This document shows, in pieces, positions 45,894-58,655 of a stretch of DNA of 64,000 bases. The DNA comes from Arthrobacter sp. Soc17.1.1.1 (GTDB lineage Bacteria; Actinomycetota; Actinomycetes; Actinomycetales; Micrococcaceae). The stretch is taken from positions 2,480,001-2,544,000 of the forward strand of contig NZ_JBAJII010000001.1 in NCBI RefSeq assembly GCF_036867195.1, given 5' to 3'. Positions within the stretch are counted from its first letter, which is position 1. Each line of letters starts with the position of its first letter. Below the pieces are notes generated by a model. The model did no database searches. It saw only the letters and a list, made by a program, of their open reading frames with translations, and had not been told where the DNA came from. The translations under genes were made by a program, and so were the position numbers.

Positions 45894-47329
45894 CGGTCGG
45901 CCTTCCTGACGGCGGTGCTGCCCGCGAGGGCAGGGCGGGCGCCGGGGCGCGGGGCGGTGTCGTGCGAGCCCGTCCCCAGCGGCACGGACTGGTGCTCGGG
46001 GACCACGGCCTCGTCGGGCGCGTCACCGGCGGGGACGGGCGCGGGGCGGAAGTGGACGCGGTCGATGCGCCGTCCGTCCATCCGCTCCACGGTGAGGGTG
46101 CCCTCGGGCACCTCGACGCGGTCGCCCGGGGCGGCGACGCGCCCGAGCTCGGCCATGATGAAGCCGGCCACGGTCTCGTACCCGGCCTCGTCGGGCACCA
46201 CGAGGCCGGGGATCTGCAGGGTGACCTCGTCCGGGCGCAGGAGGCCGGGGAAGAACCAGTCCCCCGCCGCGCTCTGCAGCACGCCGGGCTTCAGCTTGTC
46301 GTGCTCGTCCTTGACCTCGCCGACGATCTCCTCCACGAGGTCCTCGAGGGTCGCCACGCCGGCCGTGCCGCCGTACTCGTCCAGCACGACGGCGAGCTGG
46401 AGGTTGGCCTCGCGGAGCTCGCTGAGGAGGGAGTCCAGGTGCACGGTCTCGGGCACGCGGAGCACGTCGGTCATGATGGTGCCGGCCGGGAGGTCGGCGC
46501 GCTTGTGGCGCGGCACGGCGACGGCCTTCTTGACGTGCACCACGCCGCGGATGTCGTCGGCGGAATCGCCGATGAGGGGGAAGCGGGAGAAGCCGGTGCG
46601 CCGCGCCGCCTCGACGACGTCGGCCACGGTCTGCTCGGAATCGATGACCTCCATGCGGATGCGCGGGGTCATGACGTCGGCGGCCGTCCGCTCCGAGAAG
46701 CTGAAGGTCCGCGCCAGGAAGTTCGCCGTCCCCTGGTCCAGGGTGCCCATCTCCGCCGAGCGGCGCACGAGCGATGAGAGCTCCGACGGCGTCCTGGCCC
46801 CGGAGATCTCCTCCTTGGCCTCCAGGCCGAAGATGTTGAGGATCCGGTTGGAGAAACCGTTGAGCACGATGATGGCCGGCTTGAAGACGGCGGTGAAGAC
46901 GAGCTGCGGGCGGGCGAGCGCCTTGCCCACCCGGAAGGGCAGCGCGATGGACAGGTTCTTGGGGACGAGCTCCCCGATGAGCATGGAGAGCAGCGTCGCC
47001 AGGATCATCGCGATGATGATCGAGGTCGAGGCGACGAGGGCCTCCGACAGGCCGAGATCGGCCAGCGGCCCCTCGAGGAGCTTCCCCACGGAGGGCTCCA
47101 TGACGTACCCGGTGAGCAGCGTGGTGAGGGTGATGCCGAGCTGGCAGCTCGACAGCTGCGTGGACAGCGACTTCAGGCACCGCAGCAGCGGCTCGGCCTT
47201 CGTATCGCCGTCGTCCACCGCGCGCTGCACGTAGGTCTGGTCGAGTGCGACGAGGGCGAACTCGACGGCCACGAAGAACCCCGTCCCGAGGACGAGGAGC
47301 AGGCCGACGACCAGGTAGATCCACTCCAC
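45890..47329 (-). CDS. CNNM/CorC-family membrane protein with CBS and CorC_HlyC domains (first of pair)
   Basis: A 479-residue protein: N-terminal CNNM membrane domain (about 1-190, TGFFVAVEFALVALDQTYVQ, IGELVPKNLSIALP), two CBS domains (about 215-340, MTPRIRMEVIDSEQTVADVV and TLEDLVEEIVGEV), and a CorC_HlyC domain (about 355-440). The tail is Ala/Pro-rich. The family supports Mg2+ homeostasis, sodium-coupled export in the homologues studied. GTG at 47329 is the only start near the first helix. It overlaps the following paralogue. Confidence 0.9.
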   Translation of the reverse strand: MEWIYLVVGLLLVLGTGFFVAVEFALVALDQTYVQRAVDDGDTKAEPLLRCLKSLSTQLSSCQLGITLTTLLTGYVMEPSVGKLLEGPLADLGLSEALVASTSIIIAMILATLLSMLIGELVPKNLSIALPFRVGKALARPQLVFTAVFKPAIIVLNGFSNRILNIFGLEAKEEISGARTPSELSSLVRRSAEMGTLDQGTANFLARTFSFSERTAADVMTPRIRMEVIDSEQTVADVVEAARRTGFSRFPLIGDSADDIRGVVHVKKAVAVPRHKRADLPAGTIMTDVLRVPETVHLDSLLSELREANLQLAVVLDEYGGTAGVATLEDLVEEIVGEVKDEHDKLKPGVLQSAAGDWFFPGLLRPDEVTLQIPGLVVPDEAGYETVAGFIMAELGRVAAPGDRVEVPEGTLTVERMDGRRIDRVHFRPAPVPAGDAPDEAVVPEHQSVPLGTGSHDTAPRPGARPALAGSTAVRKADR

Positions 47330-47599
47330 CGCTTATTTCCCCTCCCCGATCAGCACGGGCAGGGGGTGCAGCGGTCCGCGTCTGAGGGGGTCCGCCGCGT
47401 CGGGGAGGGCCGCGTCCGAACCGGCGTCGACAGAGCGCTCCGCATCGGTTCCGGGCAACGCATGGGCAAGAGGTGAGGGGATGCCGGCATCGAGCCGGCC
47501 CCTGGAAGGACTGTCCATAAGGAGGCCCAGTTTACCGGCTCGGGCTCGCCCGTGACCGAGGACTTTCTCCGCGGGCGGAACCGTGCCCCCTCGGGGGCC

Positions 47600-49225
<1,626 letters not shown>

Positions 49226-49299
49226 TCAGACGCGGCTTCTCGGCCGATCGTGCCGCCCGCATCGCGCTCAGGGCAACTTACGGAAGAGGCGTATACCAA

Positions 49300-52200
49300 G
49301 TGCCAGAACAAACCAGCCATCGCCTGCCTGAAGAATTCGGCGGGAACGAGTGGCTCGTTGATGAACTCTACGAACAGTTCCAAAAGGACCGCCACTCGGT
49401 CGACCGGAAGTGGTGGGACCTCTTCGATTCGTTCGACGCGGAGAAGGCGCCGAACGGACGCAGCTCGGCAGCGGACCGGCCCGCAGGCGCCGCTCCTGCA
49501 GCACCCGCCGCCCCTCCGGCCGCGCCCGGGGGCAACGGCACCTCCGCCGCCACCCCGACGCCCCCCACGAAGGAACTGCCGGTCGTGAAGACCGAGGCCC
49601 CGGCACCCAAGGCATCGGGTGAGAGCCCGGCCAGCACCCAGCAGGACGGCACGCCGCCCGTGGCGAAGGAGCCCGCACCGGCGAAGAAGGCCGAGAGCTC
49701 GCGCGAGGAGAAGCCCGCCGCGAAGCCCATCCCGGCCCAGCTGCCGGCCTCCGACCGCAACGGCGAGATGGAGGAGAACCGCGTCAGCGTGCTGCGCGGT
49801 CCCGCCAAGGCGATCTCCACCAACATGGAGGCCAGCCTCAGCGTCCCCACGGCCACGAGTGTCCGCGCCATCCCGGCGAAGCTGCTCATCGACAACCGCG
49901 TGGTCATCAACAGCAACCTCGCCCGCGCCCGGGGCGGCAAAGTCTCCTTCACGCACCTGATCGGCTACGCGATCATCCGCGCCCTCGCCCAGTTCCCGTC
50001 GCAGAACGTCTACTACGACGTCGTCGACGGCAAGCCCTCCGCGATCCAGCCGGCGCACGTGAACTTCGGCCTGGCCATCGACATGCCGAAGCCCGACGGC
50101 ACGCGCTCGCTCGTGGTGCCGAACATCAAGAAGGCCGAGACCATGAACTTCTCGGAGTTCTGGCACGCCTACGAGGACCTCGTGAAGAAGGCCCGTGCGG
50201 GCAAGCTCGGCGCGGACGACTACGCCGGCACCACGGTGTCCCTGACCAACCCGGGCGGCATCGGGACGGTCCACTCCGTGCCCCGCCTCTCCAAGGGACA
50301 GGCCTGCATCATCGGCGCCGGCGCCCTCGAGTACCCCGCGGAGTTCCAGGGCTCGAGCGAGAAGACGCTCGCCAAGCACGCGATCAGCAAGACCATCACG
50401 CTGACCTCCACCTATGACCACCGCGTCATCCAGGGTGCCGGCAGCGGCGAGTTCCTGCGTATCATCCACCAGCTGCTGCTGGGTGAGCAGGGCTTCTACG
50501 ACGAGATCTTCGAGTCGCTGCGGATCCCCTACGAGCCCGTGCGCTGGAGCGCCGACATCCAGGTCGACCCGGTGGACCAGATCAACAAGGTCGCCCGGAT
50601 CCAGCAGCTCATCCACGCGTACCGCGTCCGCGGGCACCTCATGGCGGACACGAACCCGCTCGAGTACGTCCAGCGCAAGCACGCCGACCTCGACATCCGC
50701 ACGCACGGCCTCACGCTGTGGGACCTCGACCGCGAGTGGCCCACCGGTGGCTTCGGCGGGCAGCCGATGCTCAAGTTCCGCGACATGCTCGGCGTCCTGC
50801 GCGACGCCTACTGCCGCACCACCGGCATCGAGTACATGCACCTCCAGGACCCCGCCGAGCGGCAGTGGTTCCAGGACGAGCTGGAACACCCCTACTCCAA
50901 GCCGAGCCGCGAGGAGCAGCTGCGCATCCTGCACAAGCTCAACTCCGCGGAGGCCTTCGAGACGTTCCTGCAGACGAAGTTCGTCGGCCAGAAGCGCTTC
51001 TCCCTGGAGGGCGGCGAATCGCTGATCCCGCTGCTCGACGCCGTGATCTCCGGTGCGGCCGACGACGGGCTCGACGAGGTCGCGATCGGCATGGCCCACC
51101 GCGGCCGCCTGAACGTCCTCACGAACATCGCCGGCAAGACCTACGCCCAGGTGTTCCGCGAGTTCGAAGGCACCCAGGACCCCCGCTCCGTGCAGGGCTC
51201 CGGCGACGTCAAGTACCACCTCGGCACCGAGGGCACGTTCACGTCCGACGCCGGCAACGAGACCAAGGTCTACCTCGCCGCGAACCCGTCCCACCTCGAG
51301 GCCGTGGATCCCGTGCTCGAGGGCATCGTCCGCGCCAAGCAGGACCTCCTCGACCAGGGCGACACCTTCCCGGTGCTGCCGATCCTCATCCACGGCGATG
51401 CGGCGTTCGCCGGGCAGGGCGTGGTGGCGGAGACGCTCAACCTCTCGCAGCTGCGCGGCTACCGCACGGGTGGCACCATCCACGTCATCGTGAACAACCA
51501 GGTCGGCTTCACCACGAGTCCCACGTCCTCGCGCTCCTCCGTGTACTCCACGGACGTCGCGAAGATGGTCCAGGCACCGGTGTTCCACGTCAACGGCGAC
51601 GATCCGGAGGCCGTGGTCCGCGTGGCCCAGATGGCGTACCAGTTCCGCCAGCGGTTCAACAAGGACGTCGTCATCGACATGGTCTGCTACCGCCGGCGCG
51701 GCCACAACGAGGGCGACGACCCCTCGATGACGCAGCCCATGATGTACAACCTCATCGAGGCCAAGCGCTCCGTCCGGAAGCTCTACACCGAGGCCCTGAT
51801 CGGCCGCGGCGACATCACGCAGGAGGAGGCCGAGCAGGCCCTGCGCGACTACCAGGAGCGCCTCGAGCGCGTCTTCGCCGAGACGCACGCGGCGCAGACC
51901 TCGCCGATCCCCGTCGTCACGCGTGACCCGCAGGCGGTGTCCGACCTCGAACGCCCCTACGCGCAGCAGGCGGACGGCGGACGCGGCGACGCGCCGCAGA
52001 CGGCGATCAGCGCCGAGACGCTCGCGCACATCGGTGCGGCCCACACCTCGATCCCCGAGGGCTTCACGGTCCACCCGAAGCTCAAGGCCCTGCTCGAGAA
52101 GCGCGAGCAGATGTCCCGCGAGGGCGGCATCGACTGGGGCTTCGGCGAGATCGCCGCGTTCGGGTCCCTGCTCATGGAGGGCGTGCCCGTGCGGCTCGCC

Positions 52201-53154
52201 GGCCAGGACTCGCGCCGCGGGACCTTCGTGCAGCGCCACGCGGTGTTCCACGACCGCGCGACCGGCCACGAGTGGCTGCCGCTCGACGACCTCAGCACGG
52301 ACCAGGCGAAGTTCTGGGTCTACGACTCCCTGCTCAGCGAGTACGCGGCCATGGGGTTCGAGTACGGCTACTCCGTGGAGCGCCCGGACGCCCTGGTGAT
52401 CTGGGAGGCGCAGTTCGGCGACTTCGTCAACGGCGCGCAGACCATCATCGACGAGTTCATCAGCTCCGCGGAGCAGAAGTGGGGCCAGCGCTCCTCCCTC
52501 GTCCTGATGCTGCCCCACGGCTACGAGGGCCAGGGCCCCGACCACTCCTCCGCCCGGATCGAGCGCTTCCTGCAGATGTGCGCCGAGGAGAACATGGTCG
52601 TGGCCAACCCGAGCTCGGCCGCGTCGCACTTCCACCTGCTGCGGCGGCACGCGTACACGCGTCCGCGGAAGCCGCTGGTCATCTTCACGCCCAAGCAGCT
52701 GCTGCGCCTGAAGGCGGCGGCGAGCCCCGTCGAGGACTTCACGCAGGGCACGTTCCGTCCGGTCATCCCCGACACGCTCGGGACCTCGGGCAGCGACGTC
52801 GAGCGCGTGATCCTCGTGTCCGGCCGCCTGTACTACGACCTCCTGTCCACGCGCCAGAAGCTCGACGACACCCGGACCGCCATCGTGCGCGTGGAGCAGC
52901 TGTACCCGCTCCCCGTGGACGAGATCAGGGCTGCACTCGCCACGTATCCCGACGCGGAGATCGTCTGGGCGCAGGACGAGCCGGCGAACCAGGGGCCCTG
53001 GCCGTTCATCGGCCTGAACCTCCCGCAGGAGCTGGACCGGCCCGTCCGCCTGGCCTCGCGTCCGGCGTCGGCCTCGACGGCCACCGGTTCTGCGAAGAAC
53101 CACGCCATCGAGCAGGAACTCCTCATCAAGAAGGCGTTCGGCCGGCAGCAGTAG
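49300..53154 (+). CDS. kgd: Multifunctional 2-oxoglutarate dehydrogenase E1/E2-like protein
   Basis: Oxidises or decarboxylates 2-oxoglutarate in the TCA cycle. The 1284-residue product has the actinobacterial fusion layout: an N-terminal helical segment ([21 protein letters not shown]), a Pro/Ala/Lys linker, an E2 acyltransferase-like domain with TYDHRVIQG (DHR 373-375), then the TPP-dependent E1 with [14 protein letters not shown] (His600) and the [10 protein letters not shown] metal/TPP site (about 698). No lipoyl domain is present; the partner E2 supplies it. GTG at 49300 has GGAAGAGG about ten bases upstream. Mycobacterial homologues are controlled by GarA/OdhI. Confidence 0.97.
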   Translation: MPEQTSHRLPEEFGGNEWLVDELYEQFQKDRHSVDRKWWDLFDSFDAEKAPNGRSSAADRPAGAAPAAPAAPPAAPGGNGTSAATPTPPTKELPVVKTEAPAPKASGESPASTQQDGTPPVAKEPAPAKKAESSREEKPAAKPIPAQLPASDRNGEMEENRVSVLRGPAKAISTNMEASLSVPTATSVRAIPAKLLIDNRVVINSNLARARGGKVSFTHLIGYAIIRALAQFPSQNVYYDVVDGKPSAIQPAHVNFGLAIDMPKPDGTRSLVVPNIKKAETMNFSEFWHAYEDLVKKARAGKLGADDYAGTTVSLTNPGGIGTVHSVPRLSKGQACIIGAGALEYPAEFQGSSEKTLAKHAISKTITLTSTYDHRVIQGAGSGEFLRIIHQLLLGEQGFYDEIFESLRIPYEPVRWSADIQVDPVDQINKVARIQQLIHAYRVRGHLMADTNPLEYVQRKHADLDIRTHGLTLWDLDREWPTGGFGGQPMLKFRDMLGVLRDAYCRTTGIEYMHLQDPAERQWFQDELEHPYSKPSREEQLRILHKLNSAEAFETFLQTKFVGQKRFSLEGGESLIPLLDAVISGAADDGLDEVAIGMAHRGRLNVLTNIAGKTYAQVFREFEGTQDPRSVQGSGDVKYHLGTEGTFTSDAGNETKVYLAANPSHLEAVDPVLEGIVRAKQDLLDQGDTFPVLPILIHGDAAFAGQGVVAETLNLSQLRGYRTGGTIHVIVNNQVGFTTSPTSSRSSVYSTDVAKMVQAPVFHVNGDDPEAVVRVAQMAYQFRQRFNKDVVIDMVCYRRRGHNEGDDPSMTQPMMYNLIEAKRSVRKLYTEALIGRGDITQEEAEQALRDYQERLERVFAETHAAQTSPIPVVTRDPQAVSDLERPYAQQADGGRGDAPQTAISAETLAHIGAAHTSIPEGFTVHPKLKALLEKREQMSREGGIDWGFGEIAAFGSLLMEGVPVRLAGQDSRRGTFVQRHAVFHDRATGHEWLPLDDLSTDQAKFWVYDSLLSEYAAMGFEYGYSVERPDALVIWEAQFGDFVNGAQTIIDEFISSAEQKWGQRSSLVLMLPHGYEGQGPDHSSARIERFLQMCAEENMVVANPSSAASHFHLLRRHAYTRPRKPLVIFTPKQLLRLKAAASPVEDFTQGTFRPVIPDTLGTSGSDVERVILVSGRLYYDLLSTRQKLDDTRTAIVRVEQLYPLPVDEIRAALATYPDAEIVWAQDEPANQGPWPFIGLNLPQELDRPVRLASRPASASTATGSAKNHAIEQELLIKKAFGRQQ

Positions 53155-53160
53155 GTCTAT

Positions 53161-53237
53161 GGCAGGCCAGTGGCAGGTCAGAGGCTGACCAGTAGCAGGT
53201 CGGTGGCAGGCCAGTGGCAGGCCAGTAGTAAGCCATC
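53161..53237. repeat. 11-bp tandem repeat after kgd
   Basis: Seven head-to-tail 11-bp units begin six bases after the kgd stop: GGCAGGCCAGT, GGCAGGTCAGA, GGCTGACCAGT, AGCAGGTCGGT, then GGCAGGCCAGT twice, and a decayed AGTAAGCCATC. It ends ten bases before a strong hairpin. Confidence 0.92.
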
Positions 53238-53246
53238 AGTATGATG

Positions 53247-53273
53247 TCAGGTGGGGCCCGAGGCCCCACCTGA
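53247..53273 (+). terminator. Terminator-like hairpin after kgd
   Basis: A perfect 12-bp stem TCAGGTGGGGCC / GGCCCCACCTGA with a CGA loop. Weaker pairing extends it by four more base pairs on each side. The U content after it is low (TGTCTTT). It likely ends the kgd transcript before the SGNH-like gene. Confidence 0.7.
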
Positions 53274-53351
53274 TGTCTTTAAGGGCACGAACGGCCGCGC
53301 GCCGTTCCGGGTGCCCTGCTCCTTTTCGACGACCAGCACACCGAGGGACCA

Positions 53352-53951
53352 GTGGAACAACGCAGAATCCGGCTAGCAGCAGTGGGCGACGAACTCCTCG
53401 CGGGGCTCGGTGATCCGCGCGCTCTGGGGTGGTTCGGGCGTGTGATGGCGCGGACCCGTCCGGACAGCGCGAGCGTGGAGGCATACAGCCTCCCGGCACC
53501 CGGCGAGGGCACCGAGGCCCTCGCGAACCGCTGGCTGCAGGAGGTCGGCCGCCGCTTCGAGGCCGGCTTCGAGAACCGCCTCGTGATCGGCCTGTCCGAC
53601 CGGGATCTCGACCTCGACCTGTCCACGGCACGGAGCCGCCTGAACCTGGCGAACATCCTCGACGGCGCCTCGCAGATGAGCGTGAAGGTGCTCGTCGTCG
53701 GGCCCCCGCCGGGCCTCGACGCCGAACGCAACCGCCGCCTCGCGGATCTGTCCGCCGCGTTCGGCGACGTAACGACGCGCCGCAAGCATGTCTTCGTCGA
53801 CACCTTCACGCCCCTGCTCGCGCACGAGCAGTGGCGGCACGACCTCGCCTCCAACGGCGGCACTCCCGGCCAGGCGGGCTACGGACTCGTGGCGTGGCTC
53901 GTCCTGCACCGCGGCTGGTTCCAGTGGCTCGAAGTGCCGGCGCCGGAGTAG
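53352..53951 (+). CDS. SGNH/GDSL-like protein lacking the catalytic serine and histidine
   Basis: A 199-residue protein with the outline of an SGNH hydrolase: block I is AVGDELLAGLGDPRALGW, where the GDSL serine is replaced by Glu (GDEL 12-15). A block V-like segment NGGTPGQAGYGLVAWLVL has Thr where the catalytic DxxH histidine should be. The middle shows VIGLSDRDLDLDLS instead of GxND. The fold seems kept but hydrolysis unlikely. GTG at 53352 has GAGGG upstream. No signal peptide is visible. The role is unknown; a binding or regulatory function is possible. Confidence 0.75.
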   Translation: MEQRRIRLAAVGDELLAGLGDPRALGWFGRVMARTRPDSASVEAYSLPAPGEGTEALANRWLQEVGRRFEAGFENRLVIGLSDRDLDLDLSTARSRLNLANILDGASQMSVKVLVVGPPPGLDAERNRRLADLSAAFGDVTTRRKHVFVDTFTPLLAHEQWRHDLASNGGTPGQAGYGLVAWLVLHRGWFQWLEVPAPE

Positions 53952-53981
53952 GCGCCAGAATAGGGCACCGGCGGCCTGCGG

Positions 53982-54015
53982 AGCCCCGGGGACACGCCGT
54001 TCCCCGGGGCTTTTT
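53982..54015 (+). terminator. Rho-independent terminator
   Basis: AGCCCCGGGGA (53982-53992) pairs with TCCCCGGGGCT (54001-54011) around CACGCCGT, followed by TTTTT. This is the clearest intrinsic terminator in the window, closing the SGNH-like gene before the peptide transporter operon. Confidence 0.9.
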
Positions 54016-54192
54016 GATTGCTCAGAGACCTTATATTTCAGCGAGGTAACAAATGGGTTATCAAAGGTTCACTGAGTGTCCGGGGGCAACGATCCTTCGC
54101 TATGCTGTCCGAGTGTGATTGCCGTCACTGCAGCAATCCGCCTCGTGGGGCGCCCCTTCGCCCCTCGCGCCAAGCACAGTAAGGACTATTCA

Positions 54193-55977
54193 ATGCGTAA
54201 TAAGCGCACTATGACGCTCGCCGCACTGTCCATCGGAGCGCTCATGCTGAGCGCCTGTGGATCGGCGGGCGGAACGGCCGAGACCCCCGCATCGGAAGGT
54301 GCCGCGGAGAACCTCGCCTCGACGATCAACATCGCGATCAGCCAGGCGCCCACGGGCTACAACGGCAACACCGCGGCCACGAACTCCGTGTACAACGGCT
54401 ACGTCGACAACCTCACCTCGAGCGGCTTCGCGGCCTTCACGGCGGCCGGGGAACTCGAGGCCAACCCCGACTTCGGCACCTACGAGAAGACCAGCGACGA
54501 CCCGCTGACGATCAAGTACACCATCGACGAAGATGCTGTCTGGTCCGACGGCGTGCCCATCGACTACGACGACGTGCTGCTCGCCTGGTCGGCCTACTCG
54601 GGGACGACCCCCAGCGGTGTCACCGACCCGGAGTCGGGCGCGGAGTCCGATCTCTTCCTGGCGGCCTCGACCAACGGCTTCGCCCAGACGAAGATGATCG
54701 AGGGCGAGCCCGGCGACAAGGAGTTCGAGCTCGTGTTCGACGAGCCGTACGCCGACTGGGAAGCCCTCCTGACCGGCGGGGTCTTCATGCCCGCGCACAT
54801 CGCCGCGGAGCAGGGCGGGCTGTCCACCGAGGGTGACGGCGCCGCGCTGGTCGACGCCCTCAAGAACAAGGACGTCGCCGCGCTCACGCCGGTCGCCGAG
54901 TTCTGGAACACGGGCTGGGACTACGAGGCGGACCTGCCGACCCTCCCCGACACGGCCCTGCTGCCCTCCTCCGGCCCGTACAAGCTGGACAACGCCACGA
55001 ACGGCACCCTCACCCTCGTCAAGAACGACGAGTACTGGGGCGAGGAGCGCGCCGGCAAGACCGACACCATCGTCTTCAAGACGATCGCCGACGAGGAGGC
55101 CGTCCAGGCGCTCCAGAACGGCGACGTCGACGTGATCGACCCCTCGAGCCCCTCGGTCGACACCAAGGCCGCCCTTGAGCAGATCGGTGAGACCGTCACG
55201 GTGGACGCCGGGACCTCGCTTACCTTCTCGCACGTCGACCTCGACCAGCGCCCCGGCGCCGTCTTCGAGGACGTCAAGGTACGCCAGGCGTTCAACGCAT
55301 GCGTCCCCCGCGCCGACATGGTCGACAAGTTCGTGACCCCGATCGATCCCGAGGGAACGGTCATGAACCTGCGCGAATACCAGCCCGGTCAGCCCGACTA
55401 CGAGACGGTCCTCGAGGGCGCTCCCGCAGCCCAGGGTGACGGCACCGCCGACATCGACGGCGCCAAGGAGCTCCTGACCGAGGCCGGCAAGACCGAGCCC
55501 GTCAAGGTCAGCCTCATGTACGCCGCCACGAGCCAGCTCCGCGCCGACATGGTGGCCCTGATCAAGGACTCCTGCGACAAGGCCGGCTTCGAGATCGTCC
55601 CGCAGCCCGAGGCCGAGTGGAGCGCCAAGCTCTCGCAGCCCGGCGCCTGGGACGCCGTCCTGTTCGGCTGGTCCGGATCCGGACTCGTCGCCTCCGGCCA
55701 GTCGATCTACGTCTCCGGTGGCGAGCAGAACTTCGGCGGCTACGCCGACGAGGAGGTCGACCGCCTCTGGACCGAGATCGCGACCACCACGGACGCCGAC
55801 AAGGTGCCCGAACTGAAGACCGAGCTCGAGCAGCGCCTCGCCGAGACCCAGTACAACGTGGTGCTCTACGCGAACGCCGACATCATCGGGTACTCCTCCA
55901 AGCTCGAGGGCGTGGAACTGAACCCGACGCAGACCGGCATCACCTGGAATGCCTACAGCTGGACGAAGCAGAACTGA
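54193..55977 (+). CDS. Peptide/oligopeptide ABC transporter substrate-binding lipoprotein
   Basis: Family 5 extracellular solute-binding protein of 594 residues. The signal MRNKRTMTLAALSIGALMLS is followed by lipobox LSAC (Cys22). The mature part shows the OppA/DppA pattern: YTIDEDAVWSDGVPIDYDDV, SSGPYKLDN, then VRQAFNACVPRADMVDKF. The ATG at 54193 has AAGGA seven bases upstream. It heads a complete importer with two permeases and a fused double ATPase. The ligand is likely a peptide but cannot be read from sequence. Confidence 0.92.
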   Translation: MRNKRTMTLAALSIGALMLSACGSAGGTAETPASEGAAENLASTINIAISQAPTGYNGNTAATNSVYNGYVDNLTSSGFAAFTAAGELEANPDFGTYEKTSDDPLTIKYTIDEDAVWSDGVPIDYDDVLLAWSAYSGTTPSGVTDPESGAESDLFLAASTNGFAQTKMIEGEPGDKEFELVFDEPYADWEALLTGGVFMPAHIAAEQGGLSTEGDGAALVDALKNKDVAALTPVAEFWNTGWDYEADLPTLPDTALLPSSGPYKLDNATNGTLTLVKNDEYWGEERAGKTDTIVFKTIADEEAVQALQNGDVDVIDPSSPSVDTKAALEQIGETVTVDAGTSLTFSHVDLDQRPGAVFEDVKVRQAFNACVPRADMVDKFVTPIDPEGTVMNLREYQPGQPDYETVLEGAPAAQGDGTADIDGAKELLTEAGKTEPVKVSLMYAATSQLRADMVALIKDSCDKAGFEIVPQPEAEWSAKLSQPGAWDAVLFGWSGSGLVASGQSIYVSGGEQNFGGYADEEVDRLWTEIATTTDADKVPELKTELEQRLAETQYNVVLYANADIIGYSSKLEGVELNPTQTGITWNAYSWTKQN

Positions 55978-56078
55978 TTGCTCCTTCCGGATCACGCATG
56001 AGGACGGGCAGGCCCTCGGGCCTGCCCGTCCCTGTGCCCGGCACCGCGACAGCCTGCACCGTTTCCTAGGAGCCCCAC

Positions 56079-57611
<1,533 letters not shown>

Positions 57612-57620
57612 GACATCCCC

Positions 57621-58655
57621 ATGAGCAATCACGAGAACCCGCGGGACGACTCCCGCGCCTCCCTGGAACTGTCCGAGATGACGCTGCAGAGCCAGGACAC
57701 CGACATCGCCACGGCGATCCCCACGAGGGACCAGACCGACCGCATCCGCACCACCGAGGCGAAGAGCCAGGGACGCCTGATCCGGGAGCGGTTCTTCCGC
57801 CACAAGGGGGCACTGGCCGGCATCGCGCTGCTGGTGCTCATCGTGCTCCTGGCCTTCACCTCGATCGGCTTCGCCGGCATCCCCGGCTGGTGGAACAAGG
57901 ACTACGACGTCCTGGCCGCACGCTTCAACGAGGGCAAGCCCACGCTCACCCTGTGGCCCTTCAGCCTCGGCGAGCACCCGTTCGGCCAGGACGTCCTCGG
58001 CCGGGACTACTTCGCCCTGACGATGCGCGGCATCCAGACCTCGCTCATCATCGCGTTCGTCGTCGGGCTCGTGGCCATGGTCATCGGCACCACCGTCGGC
58101 GCCTTCGCCGGGTACTTCCGCGGCTGGACCGAGGCGTTCCTCATGCGGATCACCGATGTCGTCATCACCATCCCGACCGTCGTCATCGCGGCAGCCGTCG
58201 CCGGCATCGTCGCGAAGTACGGGATCATCCCCTTCGCCCTGTTCCTCGGCGCCGTGACCTGGACGGGACTCGCGCGGCTCGTCCGCGGCGAGTTCCTCTC
58301 ACTGCGCGAGAAGGAGTTCGTCGAGTCGGCGAAGTCGGTCGGAGCGAGCTCGGCCCGCATCATCTTCCGCCACATCCTGCCGAACACGGTCGGCGTCATC
58401 ATCGTCTCGACGACGCTGGCCATCTCGGGTGCCATCCTGCTGGAGACCGGCCTCAGCTTCCTGGGCCTCGGGGTCACGTCCCCCGACACCTCCCTCGGGA
58501 AGGCCATCAACGACAACCGCTCGGCCCTCACCGTACGCCCGTGGCTGTTCCTGTGGCCGGGCGTGTTCATCATCGGCATCGCCCTCGCGGTCAACTTCAT
58601 CGGAGACGGCCTGCGTGACGCGTTCGACCCCAAGCAGACAAGGGTGAAGCAGTAA
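57621..58655 (+). CDS. Peptide ABC transporter permease, OppC/DppC type
   Basis: A 344-residue permease. A polar N-terminus (1-50) is followed by the OppC_N helix (GALAGIALLVLIVLLAFTSI, about 62-81), then a BPD transport core with GQDVLGRDYFALTMRGIQTS, the EAA-loop KEFVESAKSVGASSARIIFR and a terminal GDGLRDAFDPK. Size and motifs are normal. Its TAA stop overlaps the ATG of the ATPase gene (TAATG), so the three transporter proteins are co-translated. Confidence 0.94.
   Translation: MSNHENPRDDSRASLELSEMTLQSQDTDIATAIPTRDQTDRIRTTEAKSQGRLIRERFFRHKGALAGIALLVLIVLLAFTSIGFAGIPGWWNKDYDVLAARFNEGKPTLTLWPFSLGEHPFGQDVLGRDYFALTMRGIQTSLIIAFVVGLVAMVIGTTVGAFAGYFRGWTEAFLMRITDVVITIPTVVIAAAVAGIVAKYGIIPFALFLGAVTWTGLARLVRGEFLSLREKEFVESAKSVGASSARIIFRHILPNTVGVIIVSTTLAISGAILLETGLSFLGLGVTSPDTSLGKAINDNRSALTVRPWLFLWPGVFIIGIALAVNFIGDGLRDAFDPKQTRVKQ

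Noticed and set aside
47333-47518. Possible 61-residue gene between the CNNM gene and guaB1
   Set aside because: Low-complexity composition and no family resemblance; the 270-bp gap is better left non-coding.
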